A stretch of DNA of 64,000 bases, from contig NC_079480.1 in the NCBI RefSeq assembly GCF_026230105.1, positions 11,946,488 through 12,010,487 of the forward strand, written 5' to 3'. Shown piece after piece: positions 21,737-33,562 of this stretch; position 1 is the stretch's first letter; the number at the start of each line of letters is the position of its first letter. The notes under the pieces were generated by a model, which worked only from the letters and a program-made list of their open reading frames with translations, did no database searches and was not told where the DNA came from. The translations under genes were made by a program, and so were the position numbers. The stretch comes from Diorhabda sublineata. Its lineage: Eukaryota > Arthropoda > Insecta > Coleoptera > Chrysomelidae.

Positions 21737-22523
21737 ATGGTTCATTCAAATGTTGACATAGCCCGAGCTGATGCCTTAGCCAGAGAAGGCCGGAGCTTAC
21801 GGTACATTGCCGAAACGCTTGGAGTAGCGAAGTCTACCATTCACGATGCACTTCGGCATCTCCGGGTAGCAACGACAATAGACGACCAAGGGCAAATTTA
21901 GAGACCTACAATTAACGGCTCCTGAGGTTCGGGCAAGACTTGTAGTGGCTGAAAATACACGAGTAGTATAGAAGAGAAAGACGATTATTTGCCGATCAGT
22001 TTTCTCATTGGACTCTGGAACAAAGAGTGACTGTTTTATTTTCGGATGAGTCTCGATTTGGTCTATACCATTCAGACGATCGAGACTTGCTTTATGTACC
22101 ATTCGTGAATCACGGCCTTTTCAAAGGAGACTGAATTGATTTTAATAGATAACGGGGTTATGACTGCTGGAAAATACATCAAGGAAGTCTTCCTAGAGGT
22201 CATTTGCTCCATTTATTTGAGAGCAATTCATTTTAATGCAGGATAATGCTCCTCCACATACCGCCAGAATTGTTACGAGTGACTGGGAAACACAGCTCTG
22301 GACTGACCTGCACGATCTCCCTATATGAATTCCATTTGTGGGATAATTTAGGGAGGCGTGTTAGACATCGTCATCCTTCTCTTATGACTTAAATCAGCGC
22401 CAAATTGCTCTTCGAGAAGAATGGGATGCTATTCCGGTAGAGTACGTCCAGAATTTAATTTCCTCAATGCCTGACAGGGATAGAGCCCTTCCCCGTAGCA
22501 GAGAGAGTAATACACGCTATTAG
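21737..22523 (+). pseudogene. Tc1-like transposase
   Basis: The start at 21737 opens a clean 43-codon HTH region (DALAREGRSLRYIAETLGV, AKSTIHDALRHLR). Then, in changing frames: ATTIDDQG, LTAPEVRARLVVAENTRVV, FADQFSHWTLEQRVTVLFSD with ESRFGLYHSDDRD (first catalytic D), LMQDNAPPHTARIVTSDWE (second D), a degraded WDNLGRRVRHRHPS block and the C-terminus QIALREEWDAIPVEYVQNL, SSMPDRDRALPRSRESNTRY, stop. Order and near-complete length fit a Tc1-family transposase. Several frameshifts make it inactive. No TIR was identified. Confidence 0.86.
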
Positions 22524-23699
22524 AATCACATAAATTTTTAGAAAACCTAATAAAAATAAAGAATAACGTTTTTTAAAAATTGTTTTGATTTATCATTTTT
22601 TATTTATCATCAATATTATGAACGTAATTTTGGTTTCATTGGTCAACCTTGTCCTCGCGTCAGTTCAAATTAGTTATAAATATTGGCTTCGGATAGAGAG
22701 AGAGATTCGTTGGTCTAAGTTTGGTAGGATAAGGAGGATTTTTGTAAGGAATGTGGTTTATTTGAGTAGGTCCTGATATAGGAATAGCTCCTCTGCAGGG
22801 CTGGGGTTGTGGTGGTTTCGTTGGGTTGTGTTTGCCTAACTATTTCTAAGTTTTTGAGCAAAAACGGACATTCTCGTTTTTTTTATTTGTAAAGGGTTTT
22901 ATCATTTTATTTTGAATTTTTAAGATTTTATGTTTTTTTTTGTTTATTTTAATTCATTTTGGAGCGGGCAGGTACAGCTGCGGCTGCATTATTCCCTATC
23001 GTTGGCTATTTGGCTGGAGAACCGGTTCACCAGGTTGCAGGGAAATCGCAGAAAACCTGCAACACCGATGGTATGAGCTTCGGAGTAAATAACCACCATA
23101 GGGTTGCTTGTCAGAATCTTAGTGCTCCCTCTATCTTTACTTTGCCAAACAATAAATTTTTATCCTTTATATTTGAATCTATTTCTCTATTCTATGGTTT
23201 ATTGACGTTTTTTATCTTTCAATTTCAAGTAGATATCTTTCAACACTCGAAGAAGCTAATTTAGAAAAAATTAAATGCATCCATTAACTATGTATTTACA
23301 ATATTTCGACATACTCATAAATATATTTTCTAGAAATATTAATGTCTACTTTTAACTTAATATATACGTCCGCAACGTTCAGTCACGTCTTTTTTTTCTT
23401 TGCGTCCATGTACGTATATATAATTTATTTAAAATTGAGAAAAAAATGTGAATTATAAAAGATTTCACAAACTAAAAGATTGTCATTAAATCATAATTCC
23501 TAATCTACCAGATAAATCACACCTTTATTATGATTCGAAAGCCATATTTTACCTGTAGCCTACTGTGCAATTGCTATTTGTTACAACCTACAACACAAAT
23601 AAATCAGTGGCGTTGCCAATTAAGATTTTGATATAGTGCTCAAAATAATCAACTAATACATCTATTGACTCAAGTCTTGGATTCGATTAATAAGTATTT
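22524..23699. other. no gene recognised
   Basis: 22960-23110 is GC-richer than its flanks and holds a short open frame (from MERAGTAAAALFPIVGY) of no known family. The rest is AT-rich. Confidence 0.4.
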
Positions 23700-24640
23700 C
23701 TTCTTTCTTCCAGAATAGGTCTATCGCCTGTTCCTTCTTCGATATCTCCCCTCATCTCGACTCGAGGTGGTCACTCCACCTCTTTCGTGGTTCACCTCTG
23801 CTCTGTGTCATTCAATTTATATGTTGGTTCCATTGTTTTCTAAGCTGTGATCATTAATGTTATCTACGTCTGATGTTTCTGCTTCTTCCTCGATCTAATT
23901 GTATTTTTCCAGAAATTGGCCTGAGAACTTTCATATCCCGTTTTTGATTTTGTTGTTTCTGATTTATGGGTCATGATTGTTTCTTTTTTCTTATCTTATC
24001 TGGAGACGCATGTTTGCCTTGGCTACTTTTTGGCTTGGATCTTACTTTTCAACTAGTTATGTCAAGGTACAATTTAATTACTTATTGTATTATTTGACTT
24101 CCTAGCTCTAATTTGCATCTAATGGGCTCTTCCAATGTTGGCTTTTCCAGTCGAAATTTCATGGCGTCATCAACATATCACACGATTTTGATTATTCCCT
24201 CACCCATTTCGTAGCCTTACTATCTATTATTATATTGATTAACATGATACTAAGCGAGTTTCTTTGTCGCTGTTGACTCGTATGGGTTTTGTTTGTTTAA
24301 CATTAATGCGAACCTAACCATTATTCTCTGAGTATTCGTTGGTCTGGTTTATATTAGTAGGTATGTAGAATAATAGGTAAATAATATCTTCCAGTTTAAT
24401 ACGGTCGAACGCTTTTGTGAAGTCAATGAAGCATAGGAGTGCTAGTGTATTATATTTTATGGATTTTTCAAACAATTGTCGTGGGATAGATACTGCATAT
24501 ACGCATTCCATTCCTAATCTGAATCCTTGCTATTTATCTTCTATTGTGTCATCGAGTTACTATTGTTAATAATTTTGGTAACGAGTTTCATTGTTGTACT
24601 ATAGTTGTGCAATTATGAAGTCCATCGGAATTTTCTATTT
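23700..24640 (-). pseudogene. RTE-type LINE reverse transcriptase
   Basis: Minus strand from about 24640: TMKLVTKIINNSN, RT domain A ALLCFIDFTKAFDRIKLED, then GYEMGEGIIKIV with YVDDA (catalytic YxDD, about 24166), EEPIRCKLELGSQIIQ, and decayed thumb and C-terminal pieces down to about 23710. The order is that of an RTE-clade LINE. Stops and frameshifts are frequent and a segment between domain A and YVDD is shortened. It is of a different subfamily from the RTE copies at 5.1 and 34.6 kb. Confidence 0.8.
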
Positions 24641-25199
24641 TTTAATGTCTTGAGCGACTTCTTGAATGGTGACCTCCACGTCATTCCTTATGTGCGGTTT
24701 TTATAGTATCACCTCCTATCAATAGTTCTGTCATAATAGTTATTTCTTCCCTCTGTTGTCTTATCATTCTCTATATTTGTTTTTGGGCGCTGTGGAAGTC
24801 TTTTTATCCAAAAATAGTTTCCAATGTTCCGTTTTTTCCTTTTTTATCTACCTAACTAATTAGTTTAAATCCTGAGACGTACTACAAAGGATATTGGAGA
24901 GAGTTAAGTCAATTGCATGCCTTTGAAAACTAAGAAAGTTATGGAAGATAATTTAGAATTGTTAAAAGAAGGCAACATGGCAGTCGAGTGGCACAGAAAT
25001 ATTGTTTTTGTTAAGGTTGTTGTTTGGGGAAACGGTCCAAGGGTAAAAAATGTCGTGAATGGGAGTGTACCTGTATTATGTATTTTCAAATAGGGATAAG
25101 TTTCTTATCCTCTTAATTAGTGTTCTCAAAATTGGCTTCAGTTTTGGCGACATCTTAATTTTTTATTCTGCATATGAATCTATTTAATTATGATACCCT
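24641..25199. other. no clear feature
   Basis: No motif recognised; possibly more decayed LINE sequence upstream of the RTE remnant. Confidence 0.35.
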
Positions 25200-25623
25200 G
25201 CTTCAAGTACCCCAGAGATTAACCATCAGAGGAGGTAAAGGGGTAAAGGGAGTAAAATCTATGAGGAAGAGCAAGTATGGAGAGCAGATGTACTTGGTCC
25301 CAATACATACGACAAAAGCCGACAAGATAAGGAAGTTTTAGACCATTAAGGTTGGATGGTCTTAAGGTTGGATGGTCAGCATTTAGGATAAGGGAGAGAA
25401 TAGTCCCTCTTAAGTGTTTTAGATGCCTGGAGTACGGACATAACACAACCATATGTAAAGGTGAAGATAGGACCAGGCAGTGTCTAAACTGCGGGGAACT
25501 CAGTGACAGGGTTCAGGAATGTAAGGCTGAGATCAAATCCATGAAGCGGAAAGTTGATGGGCACAAGATGGACACGATGAGGTGTCCAGAATACAGGAAA
25601 CTAGTTTACGGAAAGCAGGGGTA
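25200..25623 (+). pseudogene. LINE ORF1 (gag-like, zinc knuckles)
   Basis: The frame ending at 25623 contains GWSAFRIRERIVPLKCFRC, LEYGHNTTIC (CCHC knuckle, CX2CX4HX4C), then CLNCGELSDRVQEC, a second knuckle in which the expected histidine is an aspartate, and CPEYRKLV. Upstream of about 25350 an adjacent frame continues it (MYLVPIHTTKADKI). This is the ORF1 nucleocapsid-like region of Jockey/R1-group LINEs, which binds the element RNA. The matching ORF2 is not adjacent. Confidence 0.75.
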
Positions 25624-25820
25624 AGCCACGTGAACTACTTAAGTAGACTTAGGTTCAATTAAACCACAATGGACAGGTCTCTTTATAACCTGCATATCCT
25701 GGTTTTAAGCCTTTTCAAATTGTCATGTCTCTCTGTCTTTGCTCGTATTTCTATTTATAATTGTCCTATACACCTACCTATTTTGAAGGAAATGTCAGGT
25801 GGTTCATATACGAGGAGGTA

Positions 25821-26527
25821 CCCAAAAGTAGCCGGAATAGCATTGCCATGGGTGGAACTTTTGTAGTACCGATTTCTGCCAGTTCAGTGCCGCGCATGCC
25901 GTTGACCTGCAACGTTATGTTCGTCACTAGTGACCTTTTTGGCTAGTGCTGTTTCACTGCTGCGTCTTTATGATGGCAAATTTGAATGAACAACGTGTGG
26001 TTGTGAAAATTTGTTTTCTACTCGGTAAAAACGCTGCTAAAACTGTTTTAAAGTTGAAAACTGCTTCCAAAGTTGATGTTACGTGGAAAACCGTCGACAG
26101 ACAATTGATCAACTGTCTGAAATCATTGGAATATCTTGGAGCTCGGTTCAGCAAACAGGTGACTGGTTCTTTCACCATGGCAACGCACTGCATACTCATC
26201 CATCACTGTTAGCCAGTTTTTGGTTAAAAATAACATGGTTCCGCTGCCCCACGCACCTTACTCGCCTGACCTGGCTCTGTGCGACTTTTTCTTGTTTCCA
26301 CACATGAAAAGGGGCATGAAAGGACGGCGATTTGAAAACATTGAAGACATCAAGAAAAGAACGAGGCAGGAGCTTTCATCCATCTCTAACGATGAGTTCA
26401 AACAATGTTTCGAACAGTGGAAGCACCGCTGGGACAAATGTATTACTTGTAATGGAGAGTACTTTGAAGGAGATAAGTTTGTTTGTAAATATATAGCATT
26501 TAAAAAATAATTCCGGTTATTTTTGGG
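25821..26527 (+). mobile_element. mariner element, internally deleted, with TIRs and TA target site
   Basis: The left end CCCAAAAGTAGCCGGAAT is inverted at the right end (ATTCCGGTTATTTTTGGG, ending 26527). TA flanks both sides (25819-25820 and 26528-26529). The length is 707 bp, about half a complete element, with both transposase ends kept. Confidence 0.86.
25973..26510 (+). pseudogene. mariner transposase remnant (deleted core)
   Basis: The start at 25973 gives MANLNEQRVVVKICFLLGKN then AAKTVLKLK, the usual mariner opening. A shifted frame continues as NRRQTIDQLSEIIGISWSSV (second HTH). The text then jumps to GDWFFHHGNA and, after another shift, PYSPDLALCDFFLFPHMKR, GRRFENIEDIKKRTRQEL and HRWDKCITCNGEYFEGDKF with a stop at 26508-26510. 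The missing segment includes the first catalytic aspartate; the last (PYSPDL) remains. It is a different lineage from the mariner at 1.1 kb. Confidence 0.85.
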
Positions 26528-26639
26528 TATATTATACAGAAGCGGAATGTTATGTTTTTGTTATTTTCGAATGACTCTCGCTGTGTTCAATGTATTCAAA
26601 TGCTGTTTGGAATTAGGTTGTTGTTTGATTCATGGTCAC

Positions 26640-26900
26640 ATATTGATGCAAGAAATTATTTTTATTTTGATTACCAGCGATCTGGTTTTTTCTGGTGCAG
26701 AAACGCACCTACAAAGAAAAATTTTCTTGGTCAAATATTATCGTAGTTTCCACTATCGTTCCACAATATTTACTTCTGGTGTTCCACAAAGAATATTATT
26801 TCTATGTCTTATGTTTACCTTTCTCTGTAGAAATGTCTTTATAACCATTTCAATACCAAGCTTTTAACTCTACGCGATTTTTTTGGCTAAAAAACAAAGC
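26640..26900 (+). pseudogene. Jockey-like LINE reverse transcriptase scrap
   Basis: FLVKYYRSFHYRSTIFTSGV followed by PQ and a decayed LMFTFL resembles the RT block TSGVPQGSxLGPLLFxxFIND. A LYA(D)-like remnant follows near 26868. Only this block is recognisable. Confidence 0.55.
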
Positions 26901-28004
26901 TCACTTAACACATTATTATTCAAAATTCCTAGGGATATTTACAAACAGACTATTGGCGAGATTGGGGTCAATTGCTACTGTTTGACAACTACTACATTGA
27001 GGAGGATGTGAAAAGCGAATATTCAGCTTTTGTAGATGATTCATTAATAGGTTCAAAAGCCCTATCTGGAAAAGGAAAATTCCTTATTATTACCCATAAT
27101 TGGTAGGTACTTAGAATTCGTTGAAAGGAGGTATAAGTGCTTTTTCTTTAGCAAAACCAAGCTGGAGTATAGAGCAATTACAAACTATCCAATGCAGAAA
27201 TGGTCAGATAGCAAAAGAGCCATTAGATTGAAAATGGGTACCATATTCAAGCAGGAAAATTTTATTTGTTTATTAGATCTACATTGATATCATCAACGAT
27301 TCAATACTTTTCAACTTTTTCACGACCTCGCTAAACTAATATCTACATGGGACGTTATTTATAATATTTTATTATTGCTATTATAGTTCTCTAACTTTAC
27401 CACTTTTACACATTTTTCAAAAATAAATATCATGAAACAAATTTTATACCAATTTCTGAAGAAAGAAACAATGATGGCTCATCCTATATCTAACCAAGCT
27501 GGTTTGTTTGATTTTTTCGTTATTTACTATAAAACATTTTATTCATCATAAACTTCTGTTATATGTGTATTTATCTGATATGTTAATGAATATATATTTT
27601 GACGATATTTACTTGTACCTATAAATACATTCTGATTTTATATTCTCATTTCTAGAAATTCATAAAATGTCTGTGTTTATCTACACAACTTTTCAATATG
27701 AGCACTAATGTCCTGTAAATAATTAAATGGGTATATCTCAACCAACTTAATTTAATTCAAGGCTGCTACTTTGTAGTAATTGAAAGAAAATTAATTAACA
27801 TGAGTATATCTTACATATTTCACGTTCATTGGATAAATATCATTAATCTATTTACTTATCACATGTAGATCTGGTTGATTCGATCATATACAACAAACAA
27901 TTATTATACAAATGATGATTTCATTAGTTAACTGGCATTTCAAATAAATTTACATACGTGACAAAATAATAACAAAAACAATATAAGATAATTCAAGGAA
28001 TTGG
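26901..28004. other. no gene recognised
   Basis: AT-rich; 26920-27250 may be further decayed LINE sequence but has no diagnostic motif. Confidence 0.4.
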
Positions 28005-28600
28005 GTAATTATACACTTTCACGGTCACCTGGTTTTTTGGCTCTAGAAAATCGAAAAGTGGATGGATTTTAATGATCTTGGTCTTATAATGTTCCATTTT
28101 GCGGTGGATTTATAAAAAAATTTAGTAGAAATAGCTGGAATGAAAATGTCTCATAGTTTTACTGTTTTAAATCGTAAAAAAAACGGTTTTGCAAAATAAT
28201 CCTTTACAAAAAATTATCTCATTATCAGATAAAGTTCTTATATTTTTTTTTGTATTCTACATAAATTAATAAACAATTTAAAAAAAAAATCCAAAAAGAA
28301 TGATTTTTTCAGTTTTTATAGCTTAAAATGAAATCGATGAAAAACAATCAATTTTCGTGAATAGTTTCGTACTATATTCTTCAATGTTAATAGTTTTTGG
28401 ACCATTAAAAATCGAAAAATAGATAAATTTTATAATTTTGGTCTCAAAATGTTCCATTTTACGACTAATTTATGAAAAACACGGGGGTAGTGGCTGAATT
28501 TGCGGTTTTTAATAGTTTTAAACCTTAAATAGTAGAAAAACGGGTTTTTCTAAATAATCCGTTACGAAAATTTTTTCTCGTTAACAAGTTCAGTTTCAAC
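28005..28600 (+). repeat. TIR and duplicated subterminal repeat
   Basis: Two direct units of ~365 bp spacing, each containing AAAATCGAAAA, GGTCT.A.AATGTTCCATTTT and AAATAATCC. The outer one pairs inverted with 30370-30565. Confidence 0.7.
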
Positions 28601-29327
28601 TTCAAATCTTCAATTCCTTTGATGTTCCAATTGACGCCTATTATTTAATTCCATTTTGGGAATCATCAATCTCATTGAAGATTTTGATGTCTTAAACTGA
28701 TCTAAAAATCTTATTTTGGTCATCAATGTCATCATAAATTATTATAACATTGTTTGTGTGGCATTGATACACTTTTGAGGTTCAAAATAAATTTTATAAG
28801 ATCCATTTTTAACCTCAACTTTGTTAAAGCGGACGAAACAACAAAATTGAATCAAAAATGGGCTTAGATTATATGTATAATGATATATTTGTAATCCGAA
28901 TTTCAACTTCAAAGTTGTAGTTGAAGACTTTGAATTTAAAAAAATATTTTAAATTCTGTCTCGGGGAGTTAACTATTGAGGGATGGGTGTCGCGGGGGGG
29001 TTTGCTAAAAGAGCACAAAATAATGCTGTTTAACAAGTGTTACATAATTCTATTCTTTCAATTTATCTTTTGTATAAATGAAAACAACACAGTAAACAAT
29101 AGTCATTTTATTTACAAACAAAAAAAATATTTTATATTATAATTGACAAAAAAAATTTACATTGTGAAATCTTCAAATATTTTAATTTGAACATGAAAAT
29201 AAAACTTTTCTTTAATAAATTTTGTAGTCTTAACAAACATCAAATATTTCTTCAAAAAAAAACAATAAAAAACAAAAACTGCTTCTAAAACTATTAATTA
29301 TTGTTATTGCTAATATTATCACAAAAA

Positions 29328-29801
29328 TCATGTAAAATGATAAAAAGCCACCACCAATTTTGATGAACAGTTTTTAAATACCCAGAATTCACAAACTTCT
29401 CGAATAAATGAAGCCCAATCACAATAAGTTGGAGATATTTTGAATTCATTCATTAAATATTGCTCATGAGGTGGATTTAAAAGCAAATATTGAGAAATTA
29501 TTGAGCAACTTTTCTCTAAACTCAATGATGAATCTTTAAACCACGAACCAGTACGAATAGATTGCTTGAAATTGCATTGTTGTACTTCAACTCGTTTATT
29601 AATAGTAACTTTTTTCTTCTTACGACATTGCCAAAATAGTGTTTTTGTATTCAAGTCACATAATTTCCCACAATTATTACAAAAAACCTCAGATTCTATC
29701 GCATCATGATGAATTAAAAACTCAACTGTTTGTTTTGTATCACTGAATATTGTAAGTGTTTCAAATGTATTCAATTCACAATTGTTGCAACTTATTGTCA
29801 A
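29328..29801 (-). pseudogene. ISXO2/Merlin transposase, N-terminal domain only
   Basis: A 157-codon open frame with a zinc-ribbon-like start (FCNNCGKLCDL, FWQCRKKKK), then SIRTGSWFKDSSLSLEKSC and ISPTYCDWASFIREVCEFW. This is the layout of the N-terminal region of ISXO2-like transposases (WxC..C, SIRxGSWFxxSxLSL, T..DW..F.REVC). It ends at 29328, about where the DDE catalytic core should begin; a shifted frame continues only as KIGGG. So the catalytic half is gone, though the N-terminal frame is intact, which is unusual for this window. Confidence 0.7.
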
Positions 29802-29854
29802 TATATTTCAATTTATTATTAACAAAATCCCACAACTCACAATTATTCAAGTGT

Positions 29855-29857
<3 letters not shown>

Positions 29858-29901
<44 letters not shown>
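29858..29901. repeat. TA microsatellite
   Basis: About 22 uninterrupted TA units just upstream (5') of the ISXO2 frame. Confidence 0.95.
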
Positions 29902-29903
<2 letters not shown>

Positions 29904-30369
29904 ATTAACAATTGACAATATCACAGAACTATTAAACTTATTCACACAAATTTAGAAACACTTACGATGCACTTTCTCTAGAACAGTCGATTTGATACTA
30001 ATTTGATGAAATTTTTCCGTGCAAATGCTATCATAGATTTAACAATCGATTATAGCGCCAATAGAGATCGATAACCAATACACATGTATTTTCAATATTG
30101 TTCTGTATCAGCGCCACACAAATACAAATCGATAATATTCTAATTACAATTGAAAATATTCCTAACATTGACAGTCGATAATGTGTGTAACATTCGTGTA
30201 AATGTGATTTTTATCTTTTTTTTAATTTTTTAATAGAATACATTTTAGGCTGTAAAATACCGAAAAATTGACTTTTTTGAAATTTTTTTTTCAAAATATT
30301 CATTTTTTTATGTAAATTGCGAAAAAAATATACTTGATTCCACGACGTCAGAAACAGTTACGAAGGATT

Positions 30370-30565
30370 ATATGTAGAAAATCATTTTTTTTGTATTTAA
30401 AGTCATGAAACTGTAAAAAATATTTATTTTTTTTAATTTTTGTATTTTTTTATAACTCCGCCGTAAAATGGAACATTTTGAGACCAAGATCATTAAAATC
30501 CATCCATTTTTCGATTTTCTAGAGCCAAAAAACCAGGTGACCGCGAAAGTGTATAATTCTCCTAC
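30370..30565 (-). repeat. right TIR of the Merlin-like element
   Basis: Inverted copy of 28005-28160, most similar over its outer ~95 bp (ends GGTGACCGCGAAAGTGTATA). Confidence 0.72.
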
Positions 30566-32755
30566 ACCTCCTACAAAACCTATGTGGATGAAATCGCAAC
30601 GTTTCAAGCACCAGGTTTCACTCATTCGCTTCCAAAGAGCTTCCGAAAGGATAACCTCACTTAGTATAGACCTTTCCACTTTATATAAAATACTAACAGA
30701 ATAATATCTTAGTCAAGGAACTGAAGAGTTCTAGAAAAGATCACCAAGGGTGCAAAGAACACCATGTTTGACAAGAACAGAAAGATTATTGGCTTCCCGG
30801 CTTGTGGAGATCTTGCAGAAGTATAAAGTCCCCCGACAACGTTGAAGGGATGACGAACAGCTCTACATCTATAAATCGGAAACTGCATCAGTACTGATGT
30901 AACGGGAATATACCAGGGCTACACACCAAATGACCATGAAATCAATAACTTCACACCTACACTGGAATTAACTAACTTTTATAATAAACAAACATATAAA
31001 TAAAAAAGCATTCCTAGAAACTGCTTAAGAAAACAAAATAAAGAAATCGCTGCTATGTTAAAAACATGTATAGAAAGAAAAAACGAATTCAGCGAATCGG
31101 CGTACTCAATAAATTTTAGACTTTTAACCCAAATAGGACCGGCTTTACGGTCCATGTCGTGGACGAGTTGTTGTTATAATCTGGAGTTTGTGCACAAACC
31201 CTTTCAAATATGAATATATATGCAGGTTTTTTAGAAATATGTATTGACAAAATACCCAAATATGCAAAATGTGCACGCAATATACGTGAATTTTAGAATC
31301 CGCTCTTTACTGATAAGTGATAGCCATCATTATTCGCTCATTGAATAATATACCATGTAATTAACGGTAATTATTATAATTTTCTTCATTATTTAATCCT
31401 TATAAAATACGTGTGCTGAAATGAAGTCAAATGAATCAGACACAAAATTATTAGTTTGAAAATAATGTAATTATCAAGAAGGATACTCCCATGTAATCAT
31501 ATTAAGGATGTTAACGTCCTATGAACGATGTAGACACAAAAAAACTCTATCCACACACACACACACCTTCCAAATTACATGTTAAGTGTTAGCTGCAAAT
31601 TACATTGGCCCAAACTGTAATCAAGAACAATTTTTAAATTAGGTTAATAACCCATAATATTAACCTAATGATATATTATTAGTTTATATTTTCCGGTAGA
31701 CGGCACGTTCTAACCACAACGAATACCGCTTTTTCACAGGATTTTTATTATGTGTATTTAACCAGTTAACTTTATTGGTTAATTTTTATTTTTGTTTTTG
31801 TTTAGTACCGATATTGAATATCAGATAAGATTAATGAACCGTATCAATTGATAATTAACATACAAGGAATTAAAATAATAAACAAAAATATACTAAATAC
31901 AAAGGATGTCTCATAAGTAATGTCGGTTTTTATATGTGATAATTCCCACGCCTGAATTTTAACATAATATTGGATATTGTCAAGACAAGTCTCTAATTCT
32001 ATGAAGACTAAAATTATTTCACTTCTTTTTTAACCTTTCTTTGTTTATTTGCGATATAATACGTTTTTGTTAGATATAGGATATTCCGGGACCTCATGCA
32101 AAAAATTCTGGAGTCAGATGACATGAAAATAATGCTGTGGAATGAAAAAAATTTTTCATACGATCTATAGTTTCTGAGTTATAGGCCTTCAAATTTGTGA
32201 AATCAGAACTTATATTTAAGTATATTTTCCAAATTATTCATTCGAATTATCGAATACATATTTTAAATTTAATAGATAATTATGTATGTCCATGTAAAAT
32301 ATTTTGAGATAACAAAAATTGATTTTTTAACAAAAAGGTACTGTTTTAATGAGTCGATCAAATTTTTTGTCTACGAGATATGTAGATTTTTAGATCGTTG
32401 TAAAAGTCAATGAAACCGTGCGCTATAAAGAGACATTCTGAAGAAAATTATCATAAATTGTAATTATTTATTGAAAATACTATTAAAACATAATCAAACA
32501 TTTCTTGAAAAACTAATGAATAAATGAACATATGTACTGCATACTATCAAAGATCATATTACTGACATAAGGAAAAATTTAAAAGAGATTAGTGATTATT
32601 TTTATCTATTAGGCTACTGTCAAATAAGCTACTACGTGATATTCATTTAGAAATTGCAAGCGACTTAATTTGTTAATCTCAGTTTGCTGTCAATTTTATC
32701 AAATCCTGTCATCAATGATTATCACATCTTATTTAAAGTTTCAATATGGTAGAAT
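30566..32755. other. no gene recognised
   Basis: 30570-31140 is less AT-rich and may be an old transposon, but no motif could be named. A short CA microsatellite lies at about 31552-31567. 31880-32740 is AT-rich and probably belongs to the 5' flank of the element that follows. Confidence 0.4.
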
Positions 32756-33562
32756 TAACTTTCAGAGAATATGCCGACATGCATTTGATGTATGGTTTGG
32801 CTTCTAGTATGGTCAGAAGCCAGAAGGATATATACTGAACGCTTTCCAGGACGAATTATACCCGACTAGAACTTTTTTAAGGGTTGATCCCAGCTTACAG
32901 GAAACAAGTTTGTTTACATATACCAAGAAAACTAATTTCCATTATTTTTCATGGAATGATATTTTAGAAAGTATTCTACCAAAAAACGAGACGAAGGTCA
33001 ACAATGAACTATACGAACACTAGCTTTAGAGCAAAATGCATTAGATGCAGTTGATGCTGATCTCACTCTAGCGTATGCAAAATGTCATCACAATTTAACG
33101 TATCAAGGATACTCCTGGAGTAACTTCTTCACCCTCCTCACATCCAGAAATATTGTTAAGATAATGTCCATCCCAAGCAGCATAGTGAGGTGGAGCATTA
33201 ACTTTAAATGATTGATACGATTAGAAAGTGAAATATTTAACTTTGATACTATCTTCTTTCGTAAAAGTCAATATCTATTACAAGTTGTTGTTTCTTATAA
33301 AGAGGTTTCCAATTATTATTTCTCTACACATTCCACACCAACCGTTCAGCTTTTATGGATACTATGTATGATCTTAATCAGTTCAATACAGATTGGTTGG
33401 TTCATCGTCGACCGACAATATTACTGATTTGAAAGTTAGGATAACGGAAGAAATTAACAAAATAACCTCTGAGGTTATATAAATGTTGTACGAGAATTCC
33501 AAAATCGATTCGGTTATTGTCAAGTGAATGGTGGTCATTTTGAACATTTAATTCAATTGTAA
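32756..33562 (+). pseudogene. DUF4817-type transposon protein
   Basis: From the methionine at 32756: MVELTFREYADMHLMYGL, then in shifted frames ARRIYTERFPGRIIPD and RTLALEQNALDAVDADLTL (HTH region, compare RTPxLEExVLxxVxxNPSxSTR). After a gap, TDLKVRITEEINKITSEVI, VVREFQNRFGYCQVNGGHFE and a stop at 33560-33562 form the family C-terminus. These bracket a large insect family of DUF4817/HTH proteins with a DDE-like core, carried on mobile elements. The catalytic middle is almost completely missing here. Confidence 0.72.

Larger units (their letters stand above)
28005..30565 (-). mobile_element. Merlin-like (ISXO2) DNA transposon remnant
   Basis: Ends match as inverted repeats: 28005 onward ATTATACACTTTC.CGGTCACC and GGTTTTTTGGCTCTAGAAAA, inverted up to 30565. 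A second, direct copy of the subterminal region lies at about 28375-28600. Between them is an ISXO2-type N-terminal domain, two tracts rich in ATCGAT near the 5' side (30030-30180) and a TA microsatellite. The flanking sequence is compatible with a TA target duplication, whereas Merlin elements usually give 8-9 bp, so the exact boundary is uncertain. Confidence 0.68.

Noticed and set aside
21797..22102. minus-strand frame of 101 codons
   Set aside because: Antisense of the Tc1 transposase, which has recognisable HTH and catalytic motifs on the + strand.
29858..29901. TA array as an origin or centromere signal
   Set aside because: An ordinary microsatellite inside a transposon remnant; nothing else supports such a role.
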